The position numbers and the translations under genes are program-made. Shown here one piece after another: positions 7,871 to 16,021 of a DNA stretch of 64,000 bases. The notes under the pieces are model-generated. The model saw only the letters and a list, made by a program, of their open reading frames with translations. It searched no databases and was not told the DNA's origin. Each line of letters opens with the position of its first letter. The stretch's first letter is position 1. This DNA comes from JAOARY01 sp045345765. GTDB taxonomy: Bacteria > Bacillota > Clostridia > Peptostreptococcales > Peptostreptococcaceae. The stretch lies in NCBI GenBank assembly GCA_045345765.1, contig CP148265.1, positions 3,162,001-3,226,000 of the forward strand, in the 5' to 3' direction.

Positions 7871-9574
7871 TTAAATCTTTCTAAAATGAATTTCTAATTC
7901 CGTATAATTATCTTCGAAAGTTATATGTATGTTTGATTTATAATCTAGTATCTTACATTCATATTTTCTTAATATATTGGAATTAATCATCACAGTAGAA
8001 TTAGAATGATTAACTAATTTTATTTGGTTATTGTAATAAGGTCTAAAGTATATTTTGTTTAAATTTATATTTTCAAATTCCAAATACTCTTTTTTAAAGA
8101 GTTCAAATAAGCTTAATTTTTTATAATTTTCATATTCATAAACATAGAAAGTAAGTGGTTCTATTTCGTTATAATCTTTGGTTCTTATAAAATACATATT
8201 TAGCTTTCCATTAAAATTCTTCTTATTTTCGTCTTTATACAATCTATAGATATAGACAATCAAAAGAGCAATTATACTTATAAAAACTAAAATTATATAA
8301 TTTTTGTAATAATCTAATTTGCTAATAATATTTACTTCAATCAAATTAGTCTTATTTATTGAATTTTCATTGTCATAATATATAATTTCAAAATCAGATT
8401 TTTTGATTTTATTTATTTTTATAACTAATTTATTATTTTCTATCTTAATCTCTTCATCATCTGTTTTTAATTTATAGCTAATACTATCTTTATTAGGATC
8501 TTTAAAATATCTATCTAATTCAAATATCTTGTCATTTTGTGATATTGGTAATTTTATATTTTTATAAAAATCATTTTTTGGTTCATCATTTTTAACTATA
8601 TAACCCTCTTTTATATAGTTATATTTCAAATATTTATTCTCAAACTCTAAATTTAGATTATAATCCCCACTATTAAGTACCTTATTTTTGAGAATTATTT
8701 TATAATCAAATATTTTCGGTACTAAATTATATTTGTTATTTTCATTTTCTAAATAAACATTTGCATCAAAATCTTCATAAAAATCTTTATCCTTAATTAT
8801 CTTTCCACTTCTATCTTTAAATACTGCTTCAACAAAAAACTCTCTATTCTTTTCTATATAATTAGGAATTTGAATTTCTAATATTTTATTTAGATTCAGT
8901 TTTATATCTATAGTGTTATTTATTATTTCATTTAATTCATATTCAGGTGAAAATACATTATAATAAATTCCATTTGTTTCTTTTGTTTTCTGATCCAAAA
9001 AATTTGTATAGTTATTTAAATTAAAATCAATTGTAATCATTGGAATTTTATTTTCTTCAAAAAAATTAATAGCATCATTCATATCTTGTTTTGATTCTTC
9101 TAATGTTCTATTTGTATATTCAGGAACAGTTATTTCACCATCAGTAATCAAAACAACTATGAATTTATCTTTTTTAAATTCATTACTAAGTATTATTTCT
9201 TTTGATTTTTTGAGTCCCAAACCCAAATCTGAATATCCTCTATTTTGTTTTGAATGTAATTTTTTATAAAACTTATCCAATTCCTCATTTGAATTTATAT
9301 TTAATTTTTTCGTAAAATTAATTATATTTTGATTATATGTAAGATATGAAAATTCAGTATGTTCATCATATAATTTACTTATAAATTCTTTTGTTATGTC
9401 TTTTATAATTTCTGTTTTTTTCATATTATTCATAGAATTACTTTTATCAACTACAAATAGTATATTGGTTCTATTCGTTGTAAATTCAATAGTTTCTGCA
9501 CTTACAAACGAAATAGTTAGTATTATATATATTAGTATTACTGAAACTATGATTCTTATTTTATTTAATTTCAT
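7871..9574 (-). CDS. Membrane VWA-domain protein, first gene of CIS-1 operon
   Basis: The protein has 567 residues. A signal peptide or anchor lies at ~8-26, followed by an extracytoplasmic von Willebrand A domain (~35-220) with an intact MIDAS motif VVDKSNSMNN and later LITDGEIT. Beta-rich modules follow, then a transmembrane helix at ~430-447 and a cytoplasmic tail of ~120 residues. VWA domains bind protein partners through a metal ion, so a cell-envelope docking or sensing role is plausible. The last ~130 residues are identical to the CIS-2 protein while the outside part is only moderately similar. The start has an unusual CGGTGGTGC ribosome site conserved in both copies. Confidence 0.8.
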   Translation of the reverse strand: MKLNKIRIIVSVILIYIILTISFVSAETIEFTTNRTNILFVVDKSNSMNNMKKTEIIKDITKEFISKLYDEHTEFSYLTYNQNIINFTKKLNINSNEELDKFYKKLHSKQNRGYSDLGLGLKKSKEIILSNEFKKDKFIVVLITDGEITVPEYTNRTLEESKQDMNDAINFFEENKIPMITIDFNLNNYTNFLDQKTKETNGIYYNVFSPEYELNEIINNTIDIKLNLNKILEIQIPNYIEKNREFFVEAVFKDRSGKIIKDKDFYEDFDANVYLENENNKYNLVPKIFDYKIILKNKVLNSGDYNLNLEFENKYLKYNYIKEGYIVKNDEPKNDFYKNIKLPISQNDKIFELDRYFKDPNKDSISYKLKTDDEEIKIENNKLVIKINKIKKSDFEIIYYDNENSINKTNLIEVNIISKLDYYKNYIILVFISIIALLIVYIYRLYKDENKKNFNGKLNMYFIRTKDYNEIEPLTFYVYEYENYKKLSLFELFKKEYLEFENINLNKIYFRPYYNNQIKLVNHSNSTVMINSNILRKYECKILDYKSNIHITFEDNYTELEIHFRKI

Positions 9575-9675
9575 AAATGCACCACCGAAGTATTTTTTTA
9601 TTTAGTTTTAATCAAGCAATTATTAATAATTATTCAAATAAAATTTTATTTAGTATTAATATACAATATTTTTAA

Positions 9676-9708
9676 TAACTTTTTTAGCATTTTTATGAAA
9701 AAAAGTTA
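9676..9708 (-). promoter_or_regulatory. Structured 5' leader hairpin of the CIS-1 operon
   Basis: A 10-bp stem (TAACTTTTTT with AAAAAAGTTA) encloses a small CAT...ATG inner palindrome, about 100-130 bp upstream of the VWA start. The equivalent hairpin upstream of CIS-2 (47733-47765) keeps the structure with paired base changes (TAACTT versus TTACTT with matching changes opposite). This argues for a conserved RNA or DNA structure. Confidence 0.5.
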
Positions 9709-9804
9709 TAATGATTCTTTAGTACGTTAATTTATATACAAATTCCATGTACAAAGAACTATTATTTTTGTAAACAATAGTCATTAAGTTTCTTCTTTAT
9801 TTTT

Positions 9805-9826
9805 ATATTATCATTTACGATAATAT
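9805..9826. promoter_or_regulatory. Palindromic operator candidate upstream of CIS-1
   Basis: This is a perfect 8-6-8 inverted repeat, ATATTATC-ATTTAC-GATAATAT, about 230 bp upstream of the VWA start. The same element with one changed arm base and an identical spacer is found about 240 bp upstream of the CIS-2 VWA gene (47865-47884), in otherwise diverged sequence. It is a candidate binding site for a dimeric regulator shared by both operons. The remainder of the 450-bp gap is AT-rich without a convincing gene. Confidence 0.5.
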
Positions 9827-10023
9827 TATTTAAATAATATTATTTTCTTATTTTTTGTTAATAAAATCAAATTTTTTATTTCATTTGTATGAATTGTAGT
9901 TGATTTAACTCTTCATTTCATTGAATTGACTAAAGATTTAAAAAATTCTCTTTATTTTTACCTAAACCGTTTATTTACTTGCTTTTTTGGTATATAATAT
10001 ATAAAGAAAGGAGAGAATATATT

Positions 10024-10302
10024 ATGGGTAAAGTTATAGATTTTGATAGAGCCAAAACTAAAATGATTCAAAAAAAGCAAAAGAAAAGCCAAATTATAAA
10101 TAAATCCAATGTTGGTATTTATGAGGAAAAAGTAAATCATAAAATCTTAATAGGTTTCATACTTATAACTTTGCTTACATTTATGTTACTGTCTCCTCTT
10201 TTTACATCCAAGGATGATTATACTAATTTAAATAATATAAATGATAAAAATGAAACAACTATGAATGGAATTAACCCCCAGAACATAAAATTTCTTTATT
10301 AA
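10024..10302 (+). CDS. Small single-pass membrane protein
   Basis: The 92-residue protein begins MGKVIDFDRAK, with a charged Lys/Gln-rich cytoplasmic start, one transmembrane helix at ~43-60 and a short Asn-rich outside tail. The ATG at 10024 is chosen because AAGGAGAG lies 6-10 bases upstream; the open frame extends further upstream without a ribosome site. A TATAAT hexamer occurs at 9993-9998. It is divergent from the CIS-1 operon and followed by a strong terminator. The family is not recognised. The N-terminal VIDFDRAK pattern resembles small Firmicutes membrane proteins of unknown role. Confidence 0.65.
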   Translation: MGKVIDFDRAKTKMIQKKQKKSQIINKSNVGIYEEKVNHKILIGFILITLLTFMLLSPLFTSKDDYTNLNNINDKNETTMNGINPQNIKFLY

Positions 10303-10367
10303 TTATTATTCATAAAGAAAAATCCTCCAAGTAGTTTTAATACTGCCTAAAAATTAAAAATATAAAG

Positions 10368-10420
10368 AATTAAGGATAGTTTCTTGCTCTATTAGCTTGA
10401 ACTATCCTTAATTTTATTGT
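10368..10420 (+). terminator. Rho-independent terminator after the small membrane protein
   Basis: A near-perfect 14-bp stem AATTAAGGATAGTT / AACTATCCTTAATT has a 17-base loop and is followed by TTATTGTTT. The rest of 10303-10632 is AT-rich leader of the next gene. I see no further gene in it. Confidence 0.8.
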
Positions 10421-10632
10421 TTAGATTGATTAATATAATTTTGAGTATTATTTCAAACTAATTCTTTGCAAATATATATTAATTATATGTTCGTATCTTA
10501 ATTGACTTTAAAATCTTAATATGTTAATATTTATTTTATTTGTATCATTTGATACATTTAAAACATTTATTACAGATAAAAATATTAAAATTTTAATATT
10601 TTTATCAAAATAGACTAAAAGGAGATGACTTT

Positions 10633-11595
10633 ATGGGTATATTATATGAACCTACTAGTTTTATGGGTTTTGCAATCTGGTTTTGTGTTTTATTTTCATT
10701 GATCTTATTAAATGAATTTGGACGTTCTTCAAAATGGGGTGGAATATTTCTATTTTTTATTCTTCCTTTAGGACTTAGTATTTTTGTTTGGCCAAAAACA
10801 GCAGCTCCAGGAAATGAATATGGTACAGGTAATTGGTTTAATTGGGTAAAAACTTATTCAGTGTTGATTGGCTGCCTTGGATTTATGGCAATTCGTTATC
10901 ACAAATCTTTAATAAATAAAAAGTGGGTACTTTGTTTTCCACCAATTATTTTAGCTGTTAATATATTCGAAGCTGCTATTCGTGATTTTGAATGTTATTC
11001 TTATGGTGCTTGGAATGGAGAGTATATAAATAATCTTTGGGTTATGTCAGGGTCTTGGAATATAATGAATGGTATTGCTGGATTTTTAAATATTATTGCC
11101 ATATGTGGATGGTTTGGGATTTTTATCTCTAAAAATAAAACAAAAGATATGATTTGGCCTGATATGATCTGGCCTTGGATTATTGCTTATGATTTGTGGA
11201 ATTTTGCGTATACATATAATTGTATAGCAGATCATTCTTTTTATTGTGGGTTGGCTTTGTTACTTTCTTGTACTATTCCTGCTTTTTTTATAAAGAAGGG
11301 TGCTTGGCTACAACATAGAGCTCATACTCTTGCACTTTGGATTATGTTTGTTATGAGTGTTCCATCTTTTGCAGACCGTATTGCACCTGTAGCAACAACA
11401 CATAATAAAACAGCATTTTTTGTTGTAAGTTTGATATCTTTATTATCAAATGTTATATTGGTTGTATATCAGTTTGGTAGAATTAAAAAATATAGACTTA
11501 ATCCGTTAAAGGATGAAATATATAGTCAAACAAAATCTTATAAAACTGTTATTTGTGAAAACAAAAAAATAAAATCTAAAAAAATAGTTAGCTAA
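10633..11595 (+). CDS. Polytopic membrane protein, DUF5692-like
   Basis: The 320-residue protein has about eight or nine hydrophobic helices, many Trp residues and repeated motifs such as GNWFNWVKTYSVLIGCLGF and IWPWIIAYDLWNFAYTYN. It resembles the DUF5692 membrane family known from gut Clostridia and Bacteroidetes, whose function is unknown. The start has a good AAGGAGATGA ribosome site. Codon use looks richer in G than its neighbours. It is a monocistronic unit transcribed toward the tautomerase gene and separated from it by a long palindrome. Family assignment is from memory of the sequence pattern. Confidence 0.65.
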   Translation: MGILYEPTSFMGFAIWFCVLFSLILLNEFGRSSKWGGIFLFFILPLGLSIFVWPKTAAPGNEYGTGNWFNWVKTYSVLIGCLGFMAIRYHKSLINKKWVLCFPPIILAVNIFEAAIRDFECYSYGAWNGEYINNLWVMSGSWNIMNGIAGFLNIIAICGWFGIFISKNKTKDMIWPDMIWPWIIAYDLWNFAYTYNCIADHSFYCGLALLLSCTIPAFFIKKGAWLQHRAHTLALWIMFVMSVPSFADRIAPVATTHNKTAFFVVSLISLLSNVILVVYQFGRIKKYRLNPLKDEIYSQTKSYKTVICENKKIKSKKIVS

Positions 11596-11605
11596 ACAAT
11601 ATAAA

Positions 11606-11700
11606 TAAAACAGTTGTATTAAAAACAAATATTATAATCAATTATATTAGAAATAAAAAATAATTGATTATAATATTAAATGCCTAATACAACTGTTTTA
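11606..11700. repeat. Nested palindromic element / bidirectional terminator
   Basis: The outer 16-bp arms TAAAACAGTTGTATTA (11606-11621) and its complement (11685-11700) enclose perfect inner 17-bp arms (11628-11644 and 11661-11677). It sits between two convergent genes, so it can end transcription from both sides. Its outer CAGTTGTATTA recalls the outer arms at 49690, 50224 and 58913. Confidence 0.7.
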
Positions 11701-11725
11701 TAGTTTTAAATTATAAATTCTATTT

Positions 11726-12154
11726 TTATTTACCATAAGAAGATACTAAATTTCTTGTATCTTCTAGAGTTATAGGCACTCCTCCAGCACCAAAATCAAA
11801 ATCATGAAGTGAATTTATTATACACCATACATTTCTCCCATTTTGTGCTTTTACTTTATTGCTTACTGAAATAAAAACATCAGTTATATCCTTAAATAAT
11901 CTTTTTTTAATTTCTTTGCTAACTACATCTGAAAACATATGAATCTTTATTACAACTTTATCGCAGTTCCCATTTTGACCTCCAACGTATAAACAATCAA
12001 ATTCTCTAATATCCAATAATGCGATTGATCTTGATATTGGATTATCAATTAATCCTTCACTGTCTAAAAGAATTTTTGTTAACTTCTGAGCAATAATCGA
12101 TTTTTCTTCTTTCGTAACAAGATTTTTAGTTATTGAAACTTCTGCAAATGGCAT
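11726..12154 (-). CDS. Tautomerase-superfamily protein
   Basis: The protein is 142 residues long. It starts MPFAEVSITKN, giving the N-terminal Pro that serves as catalytic base in the 4-oxalocrotonate tautomerase/MIF superfamily once Met is removed. The length fits two fused beta-alpha-beta units, as in the larger members. The substrate is unknown. It has a GGAGGGTT ribosome site. It is a stand-alone gene at the edge of the toxin/immunity region, with no evident link to the injection system. Confidence 0.65.
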   Translation of the reverse strand: MPFAEVSITKNLVTKEEKSIIAQKLTKILLDSEGLIDNPISRSIALLDIREFDCLYVGGQNGNCDKVVIKIHMFSDVVSKEIKKRLFKDITDVFISVSNKVKAQNGRNVWCIINSLHDFDFGAGGVPITLEDTRNLVSSYGK

Positions 12155-12222
12155 AGTATAACCCTCCTATTTTAATCTACTTAATTTATATATTCATATA
12201 TTTTTAATAAAAATTTTATTTA

Positions 12223-12484
12223 CTAATATTTAAAATCATCATTAAAATAAATTTCAGCAGTTATATTTTTATTTATTTCTAGGTCTATCGCATTTATTTT
12301 TCTTATCATTTTAAATATCATATTTCATTTAAATCTACTAGCTGTTATATATTTATCTCCATAATTATTCATATCTATTACTTTTAATATATTTACAATA
12401 TAATACTTCTTATCTAAACTAACATCTGATTCTAATTCTATTATTTCAACATTATCCTTTACGTAAGGCTTAAAATATCAAATT
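12223..12484 (-). pseudogene. Remnant of an Imm11-like (DUF1629-type) immunity gene
   Basis: No intact frame exists, but the minus strand reads KKYYIVNILKVIDMNNYG..., an in-frame TGA, then NAIDLEINKNITAEIYFNDDFK and a stop. The YY.VNIL..ID pattern matches the C-terminal domain of the ankyrin-SUFU protein (KYYLVNILNKID) and the Imm11-type fold. It lacks a start and its N-terminal half. It appears to be debris of an immunity cassette. Confidence 0.55.
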
Positions 12485-12514
12485 TATCACCTCCATACTT
12501 TTTGCAATTTAACT

Positions 12515-12600
12515 AATTATACCTACTATGTCAGTTTATGTTAAAACTTTATTCATACTAAAAATAGATATAATCACTTAAATATCAATATATAAATTAA
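12515..12600. repeat. Degenerate copy of the cassette-boundary element
   Basis: The stretch AACTAATTATACCTACTATG, followed by CAGTTTATGTTAAAACTTT and GGATATAATCACTTAAAT-like sequence, matches the region 22558-22650. There the same segments flank the AHH toxin remnant. The related CACCTAAATAAA motif also occurs near 15971 and 18050. This suggests old cassette ends. Confidence 0.5.
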
Positions 12601-12614
12601 ATTACATTTATTCA

Positions 12615-13093
12615 TCAGATTTGATTTATAGTTTCAACTGTTACTTTGTTAACTGAACCAATATTATTTTTTTTTAAAAATTTCAATTCCACTTCCTTTT
12701 GTTTACTTATTTTTTGTAATCTGTTATCCTCAAATTCAGTTATATTTTCAAATATAGGCCTATAAGACTCTTCTTCAAAACATTCAGATAAAATTTTTTT
12801 ATACAGTTATATTTTTCTTTCTTGCATCTAATTCCTATTTTCATCATTTCAAATTGGTCAGCAGGTAATAAATAGGTATCTATTAATAAAAATTCATTTG
12901 TAGAATTATTTTTAAAAATATATATTTTTCCGGTACCATAAACCAAATTGTCAAATTTATTTCCTATTCCAAAAAAAATCTCATTCTCAATAAAATCTTG
13001 GCTAATTTCCACATCAATCATACTTGCTAGCTTAATTAATTTATCATCTTCTAAATTTCCTCTCTCATAATTTATTAATAATTCTTTAAACAT
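12615..13093 (-). pseudogene. Frameshifted immunity-type gene next to a deaminase tail
   Basis: The frame opens at 13093 behind AAAGGATTG and reads MFKELLINYERGNLEDDKL..., about 160 residues in all if one base is restored. A shift near 12793-12800, in a run of A residues, moves the frame. The downstream frame continues sensibly (FEEESYRPIFENITEFEDN to NKVTVETINQI) to a stop at 12615. Read without repair it would be 117 residues. It lies 16 bp downstream of the broken deaminase-toxin tail, so it is probably that toxin's immunity gene. A sequencing error in the homopolymer cannot be excluded. The family is not recognised. Confidence 0.6.
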
Positions 13094-13109
13094 TAAAAAT
13101 CAATCCTTT

Positions 13110-13256
13110 CTATTCATAATATAAATTTACTTTTATTTTTTGAAATTTATCCATAAATCGAGATATAATACCCTTACAGCTTGAGCATGGCGTTAGTTTA
13201 GTATATATATCTACTTCTCCTCTTATTAATGAATTATATTCTAATATGTATCTAGT
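13110..13256 (-). pseudogene. C-terminal remnant of a deaminase-fold toxin
   Basis: The minus strand reads, without a start, YNSLIRGEVDIYTKLTPCSS then CKGIISRFMDKFQKIKVNLY and stop. A PCxxC zinc-ligand pair followed by a helix and a final beta strand is typical of the end of bacterial polymorphic-toxin deaminases. The HAE/CAE half of the active site is missing, so it cannot be active. It shows that other effector tips once occupied this array. Confidence 0.6.
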
Positions 13257-13315
13257 TTATAGCTACCATTTTAAGTCATTTGATTTTTTTCTATTATTTT
13301 TATTAAAAAATATAT

Positions 13316-14128
13316 TTAATTTTCTAATGTATATATAACATCAAAAATATCTCTTCCTTTGAAAAAATCTTCATATAATTTTTTTATTTCAATAGAGTTT
13401 AATTCTATATTTTTAGATAACAAGACATCTAATTTTTCTAAAATTTGAAATTCGTGAAAAGAAAGAATTCTAAACTTAATTATTTTTGCTTTCAAATTTA
13501 ATATACCTTTTGGCCAACAATCTTCGTATATATCAATATATGATTTATGAACTAGAGTTATAGCACTTATCTGGGAGAAGGTTCGACAATTATCATTCAC
13601 TAATAATAAAAATTCTCCAATTATTCGACTTCTCCATTTTATTATATAGGCAAATTTTATTTCCTCAAAAAGATTTTTAAATTCTTGAGAAATTTGAGAC
13701 AATTCTAATATATCAATTTCAGAAAATATGGATATAAGAAAATTTTTGTCTAGTTTTCTAGCTAAAGATATGAAAAGCTTTTCTTTATCAATCCCACAAT
13801 CAATAAAACCCTTTAAACAAATAATAGCATCATCTATACTAGTTAGATGATTATCTAAACATATTATATATTCATTAAGAATCTGTTCTAGTAATTCTAT
13901 TTTACAATCATAATCATAAAAAAATTGAACTAAAATTTCTATTAGTATCGTTTTTTTAGAATTATTTTGGGTTTGTTTTAAAATAGATATTAAATATTCA
14001 ATAAATGAATCATCATAAATATCTAAAAAATTAGATTTTAATTTTATTGATTTTAATATAGTATAGAATAACTCTATTTTAGAATCTTGATTTAAATTTT
14101 TAACTATTCTTTCTAAAGACTCAGTCAT
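13316..14128 (-). CDS. Unrecognised helical protein, probable immunity or accessory
   Basis: The 270-residue protein starts at the ATG 14126-14128. This start overlaps the stop of the SUKH-3 gene (ATGACTGA) and has TTGGAGTG at proper distance; a longer frame to 14179 lacks such a site. It is all-helical, rich in Leu/Ile, Phe and Asp, with HEAT/ARM-like repeats by eye and no membrane segment or catalytic motif. Translational coupling with the SUKH-3 gene suggests both protect against incoming toxins. The function is unknown. Confidence 0.55.
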   Translation of the reverse strand: MTESLERIVKNLNQDSKIELFYTILKSIKLKSNFLDIYDDSFIEYLISILKQTQNNSKKTILIEILVQFFYDYDCKIELLEQILNEYIICLDNHLTSIDDAIICLKGFIDCGIDKEKLFISLARKLDKNFLISIFSEIDILELSQISQEFKNLFEEIKFAYIIKWRSRIIGEFLLLVNDNCRTFSQISAITLVHKSYIDIYEDCWPKGILNLKAKIIKFRILSFHEFQILEKLDVLLSKNIELNSIEIKKLYEDFFKGRDIFDVIYTLEN

Positions 14129-14588
14129 AATAAATATCACTCCAAGGTTTTCCACCTTTTTCACATATAATATTATCAAAAGCTTCCAACGAAGAATTTC
14201 CTATCCATCCATTATTTCTATACATTTTCCCATTTTCTGAGATATACAAATATAATTCGAAATTTGATATTGCTCCTACAGGTAATACTTTATCTGTCAT
14301 TCGATTACCTTCATGATCCACAAAATTATCCAATCCAAAATGAAAACTATCTAATATTCCTATAATATCTTTAATGCATGTTGTATGCTTTGCTATCTTA
14401 ATAGAACCATCTATTCGCATTCTCTTTACAATTATATTTAATTCTCCAAATTCTTTCATAAATTCTGTCGCTGCATCAAAAATTTTAAATCCCCTATTTT
14501 TTAAAAAAATTAAATTCTCTGAAATGTCAATATTTCTTTCTTCATACCAACCTGATTCTCTTAAAATTTTTATGGTTTTTTCTTCCAT
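14121..14588 (-). CDS. SUKH-3 family immunity protein (orphan paralogue)
   Basis: The protein is 155 residues long and closely related (~80% by eye) to the immunity protein at 25911-26375. It has the SUKH-3 pattern ESGWYEERNID near the start, the FGELNI strand in the middle, PVGAISNFELYLYISENGKM and GWIGNSSLEAFDNII near the end. SUKH proteins bind and neutralise nuclease and deaminase toxins. Here no toxin precedes it, so it is an orphan immunity gene, perhaps retained against related strains. The ribosome site is AGGAGGAAG. Confidence 0.8.
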   Translation of the reverse strand: MEEKTIKILRESGWYEERNIDISENLIFLKNRGFKIFDAATEFMKEFGELNIIVKRMRIDGSIKIAKHTTCIKDIIGILDSFHFGLDNFVDHEGNRMTDKVLPVGAISNFELYLYISENGKMYRNNGWIGNSSLEAFDNIICEKGGKPWSDIYYD

Positions 14589-14633
14589 AAACTTCCTCCT
14601 AATTATATCAAAGTAAAGAATGATTTTAATATT

Positions 14634-14714
14634 TTAACCATTCAAAAATTCACCATCTTCAAGTTTGATTCCCATTAAAAGGTTAATGGCATTATTTTTT
14701 CTAAAGATTCACTA
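14634..14714 (-). pseudogene. Short coding remnant, possible toxin tail
   Basis: Upstream of the orphan SUKH-3 gene the minus strand reads NNAINLLMGIKLEDGEFLNG followed by a stop, with a stop just upstream and no start. It looks protein-like and lies where a toxin C-terminus would be expected. The family is not identified. Confidence 0.3.
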
Positions 14715-14727
14715 ATAATAAGAATAT

Positions 14728-14979
14728 CTAAGATTCTATAGTTATTTTGTTTGGAAAAATTCTATTTTTTTTAAGAGTTATTGATGCAATTTTTTGAGCA
14801 GCTCTATTAACATAAAATTTGTTGGATATAGCATCTTTATTTATTGGCTCAATTTCAATAAGTTTATTGTGTGTTTTATTGTATTCAATTTTTCCCATAA
14901 TATCTTTATTTGGACCATATTTATAAATTATTTTATCATCATCTTCATAATATTTTAGCAATAATACATATACTGCCAT
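14728..14979 (-). CDS. Small unrecognised protein, probable immunity
   Basis: The 83-residue protein begins MAVYVLLLKYYEDDDKIIYKYG and is acidic and beta-rich. GAGAGTGG lies just upstream of the ATG. The frame remains open further upstream (DDYFVNDKTIKSGRTGILYE) without a start, which may be the last residues of a lost toxin fused by deletion. The location inside a run of immunity genes supports an immunity role. No family is recognised. Confidence 0.5.
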   Translation of the reverse strand: MAVYVLLLKYYEDDDKIIYKYGPNKDIMGKIEYNKTHNKLIEIEPINKDAISNKFYVNRAAQKIASITLKKNRIFPNKITIES

Positions 14980-15089
14980 TTTTATCCACTCTCTTTCGTA
15001 CAGAATCCCTGTTCTTCCTGATTTTATGGTTTTATCATTTACAAAGTAATCATCTAAAATAAGTAAAAATATTCTTTTTATGCTTTATC

Positions 15090-15884
15090 TTAATCTTGTA
15101 AACCTATAACTATCCATTCATCAACTACATCCCAAAAATTCAAATTATATTCAGGTTGATCATTTGACCACCATAAAGTTGCATTATCATTTTTACAATT
15201 TTCAATATCAACAGCTACATATCCACTTCCACCATTTTTAAAAAATCCAAATGTAGTTTTTAAATTTAATTGCAAAGGCTCTTTTAATATCTCTATTATC
15301 CCCCATTCATCATCATCAAAGTAAGTTACTTGTTCTAAGCTAACAAGACCCATTGTGCCAAAGAAACCATTATGTACATTTTCATAAAAGTTTTTTAGAG
15401 TTTTAGGCATTTTATCCCAACATTTAGCTAATGCTAAACTTTTTTTACTTGTCATTGGGTTTTTACCTTCATGGTAAAAAGGGCCTTTATTAGAATTTTT
15501 ATCATGTATTGTGTATAATAATGAATATTCATCATATAACTGCATAATATCGACATCTATTAAAAAATCTTTCAAATAAGATATTGTATTTCTTAACTCA
15601 TAACTTACATTCACTTCCCATATATCTAGTATTTTTTTTATTTTTATTCTATTTTCAGTTTCCATTAAAGCCTCATACCACTCAAATGGAATTTTCTTTT
15701 GGTCAATATTTTTAATATCATTTTGATTCAAAATACGTATATCTTTATTGTATTTTTTCAATGGATTTATTTTATTATTTACAGTAAATTTTCCTTTGTC
15801 TTTATCATATATTTTTAAATAATTTATTTTATTATTTATGAATATGGATTCTTCAATTTTATAATTTATTTTAAAAAACTTCAT
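15090..15884 (-). CDS. SMI1/KNR4 (SUKH)-like immunity protein, paralogue A
   Basis: The 264-residue protein is clearly related to the next upstream gene (16022-16723). Shared features are IPFEWYEALME, ISYLKD.L.D.DI, SLLYTI, YEGKNP, FY..VHNGFFG and W..VDEW.V.GLQD. The phrase LKNFYENVHNGFFGTMGL is typical of SUKH-type domains in the second half. It probably neutralises a toxin, which is not present. A fused N-terminal segment of ~60 residues precedes the shared part. No signal peptide. Confidence 0.5.
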   Translation of the reverse strand: MKFFKINYKIEESIFINNKINYLKIYDKDKGKFTVNNKINPLKKYNKDIRILNQNDIKNIDQKKIPFEWYEALMETENRIKIKKILDIWEVNVSYELRNTISYLKDFLIDVDIMQLYDEYSLLYTIHDKNSNKGPFYHEGKNPMTSKKSLALAKCWDKMPKTLKNFYENVHNGFFGTMGLVSLEQVTYFDDDEWGIIEILKEPLQLNLKTTFGFFKNGGSGYVAVDIENCKNDNATLWWSNDQPEYNLNFWDVVDEWIVIGLQD

Positions 15885-16021
15885 AAATATACTCCTTTGC
15901 TCTAATTATTTTAGCTATTTAGTATTACAACTTTATTTATACTTAATTGCTTTTAATGTCCATTTTCAAAGTTTAGTACCTAAATAAACTTCAAAATTAT
16001 ACAATAAACAATATTTCTAAA

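Noticed and set aside
9958..10140. Minus-strand 60-codon frame in the promoter region
   Set aside because: It overlaps the small membrane protein, which has a strong ribosome site and sensible topology; the minus frame has neither.
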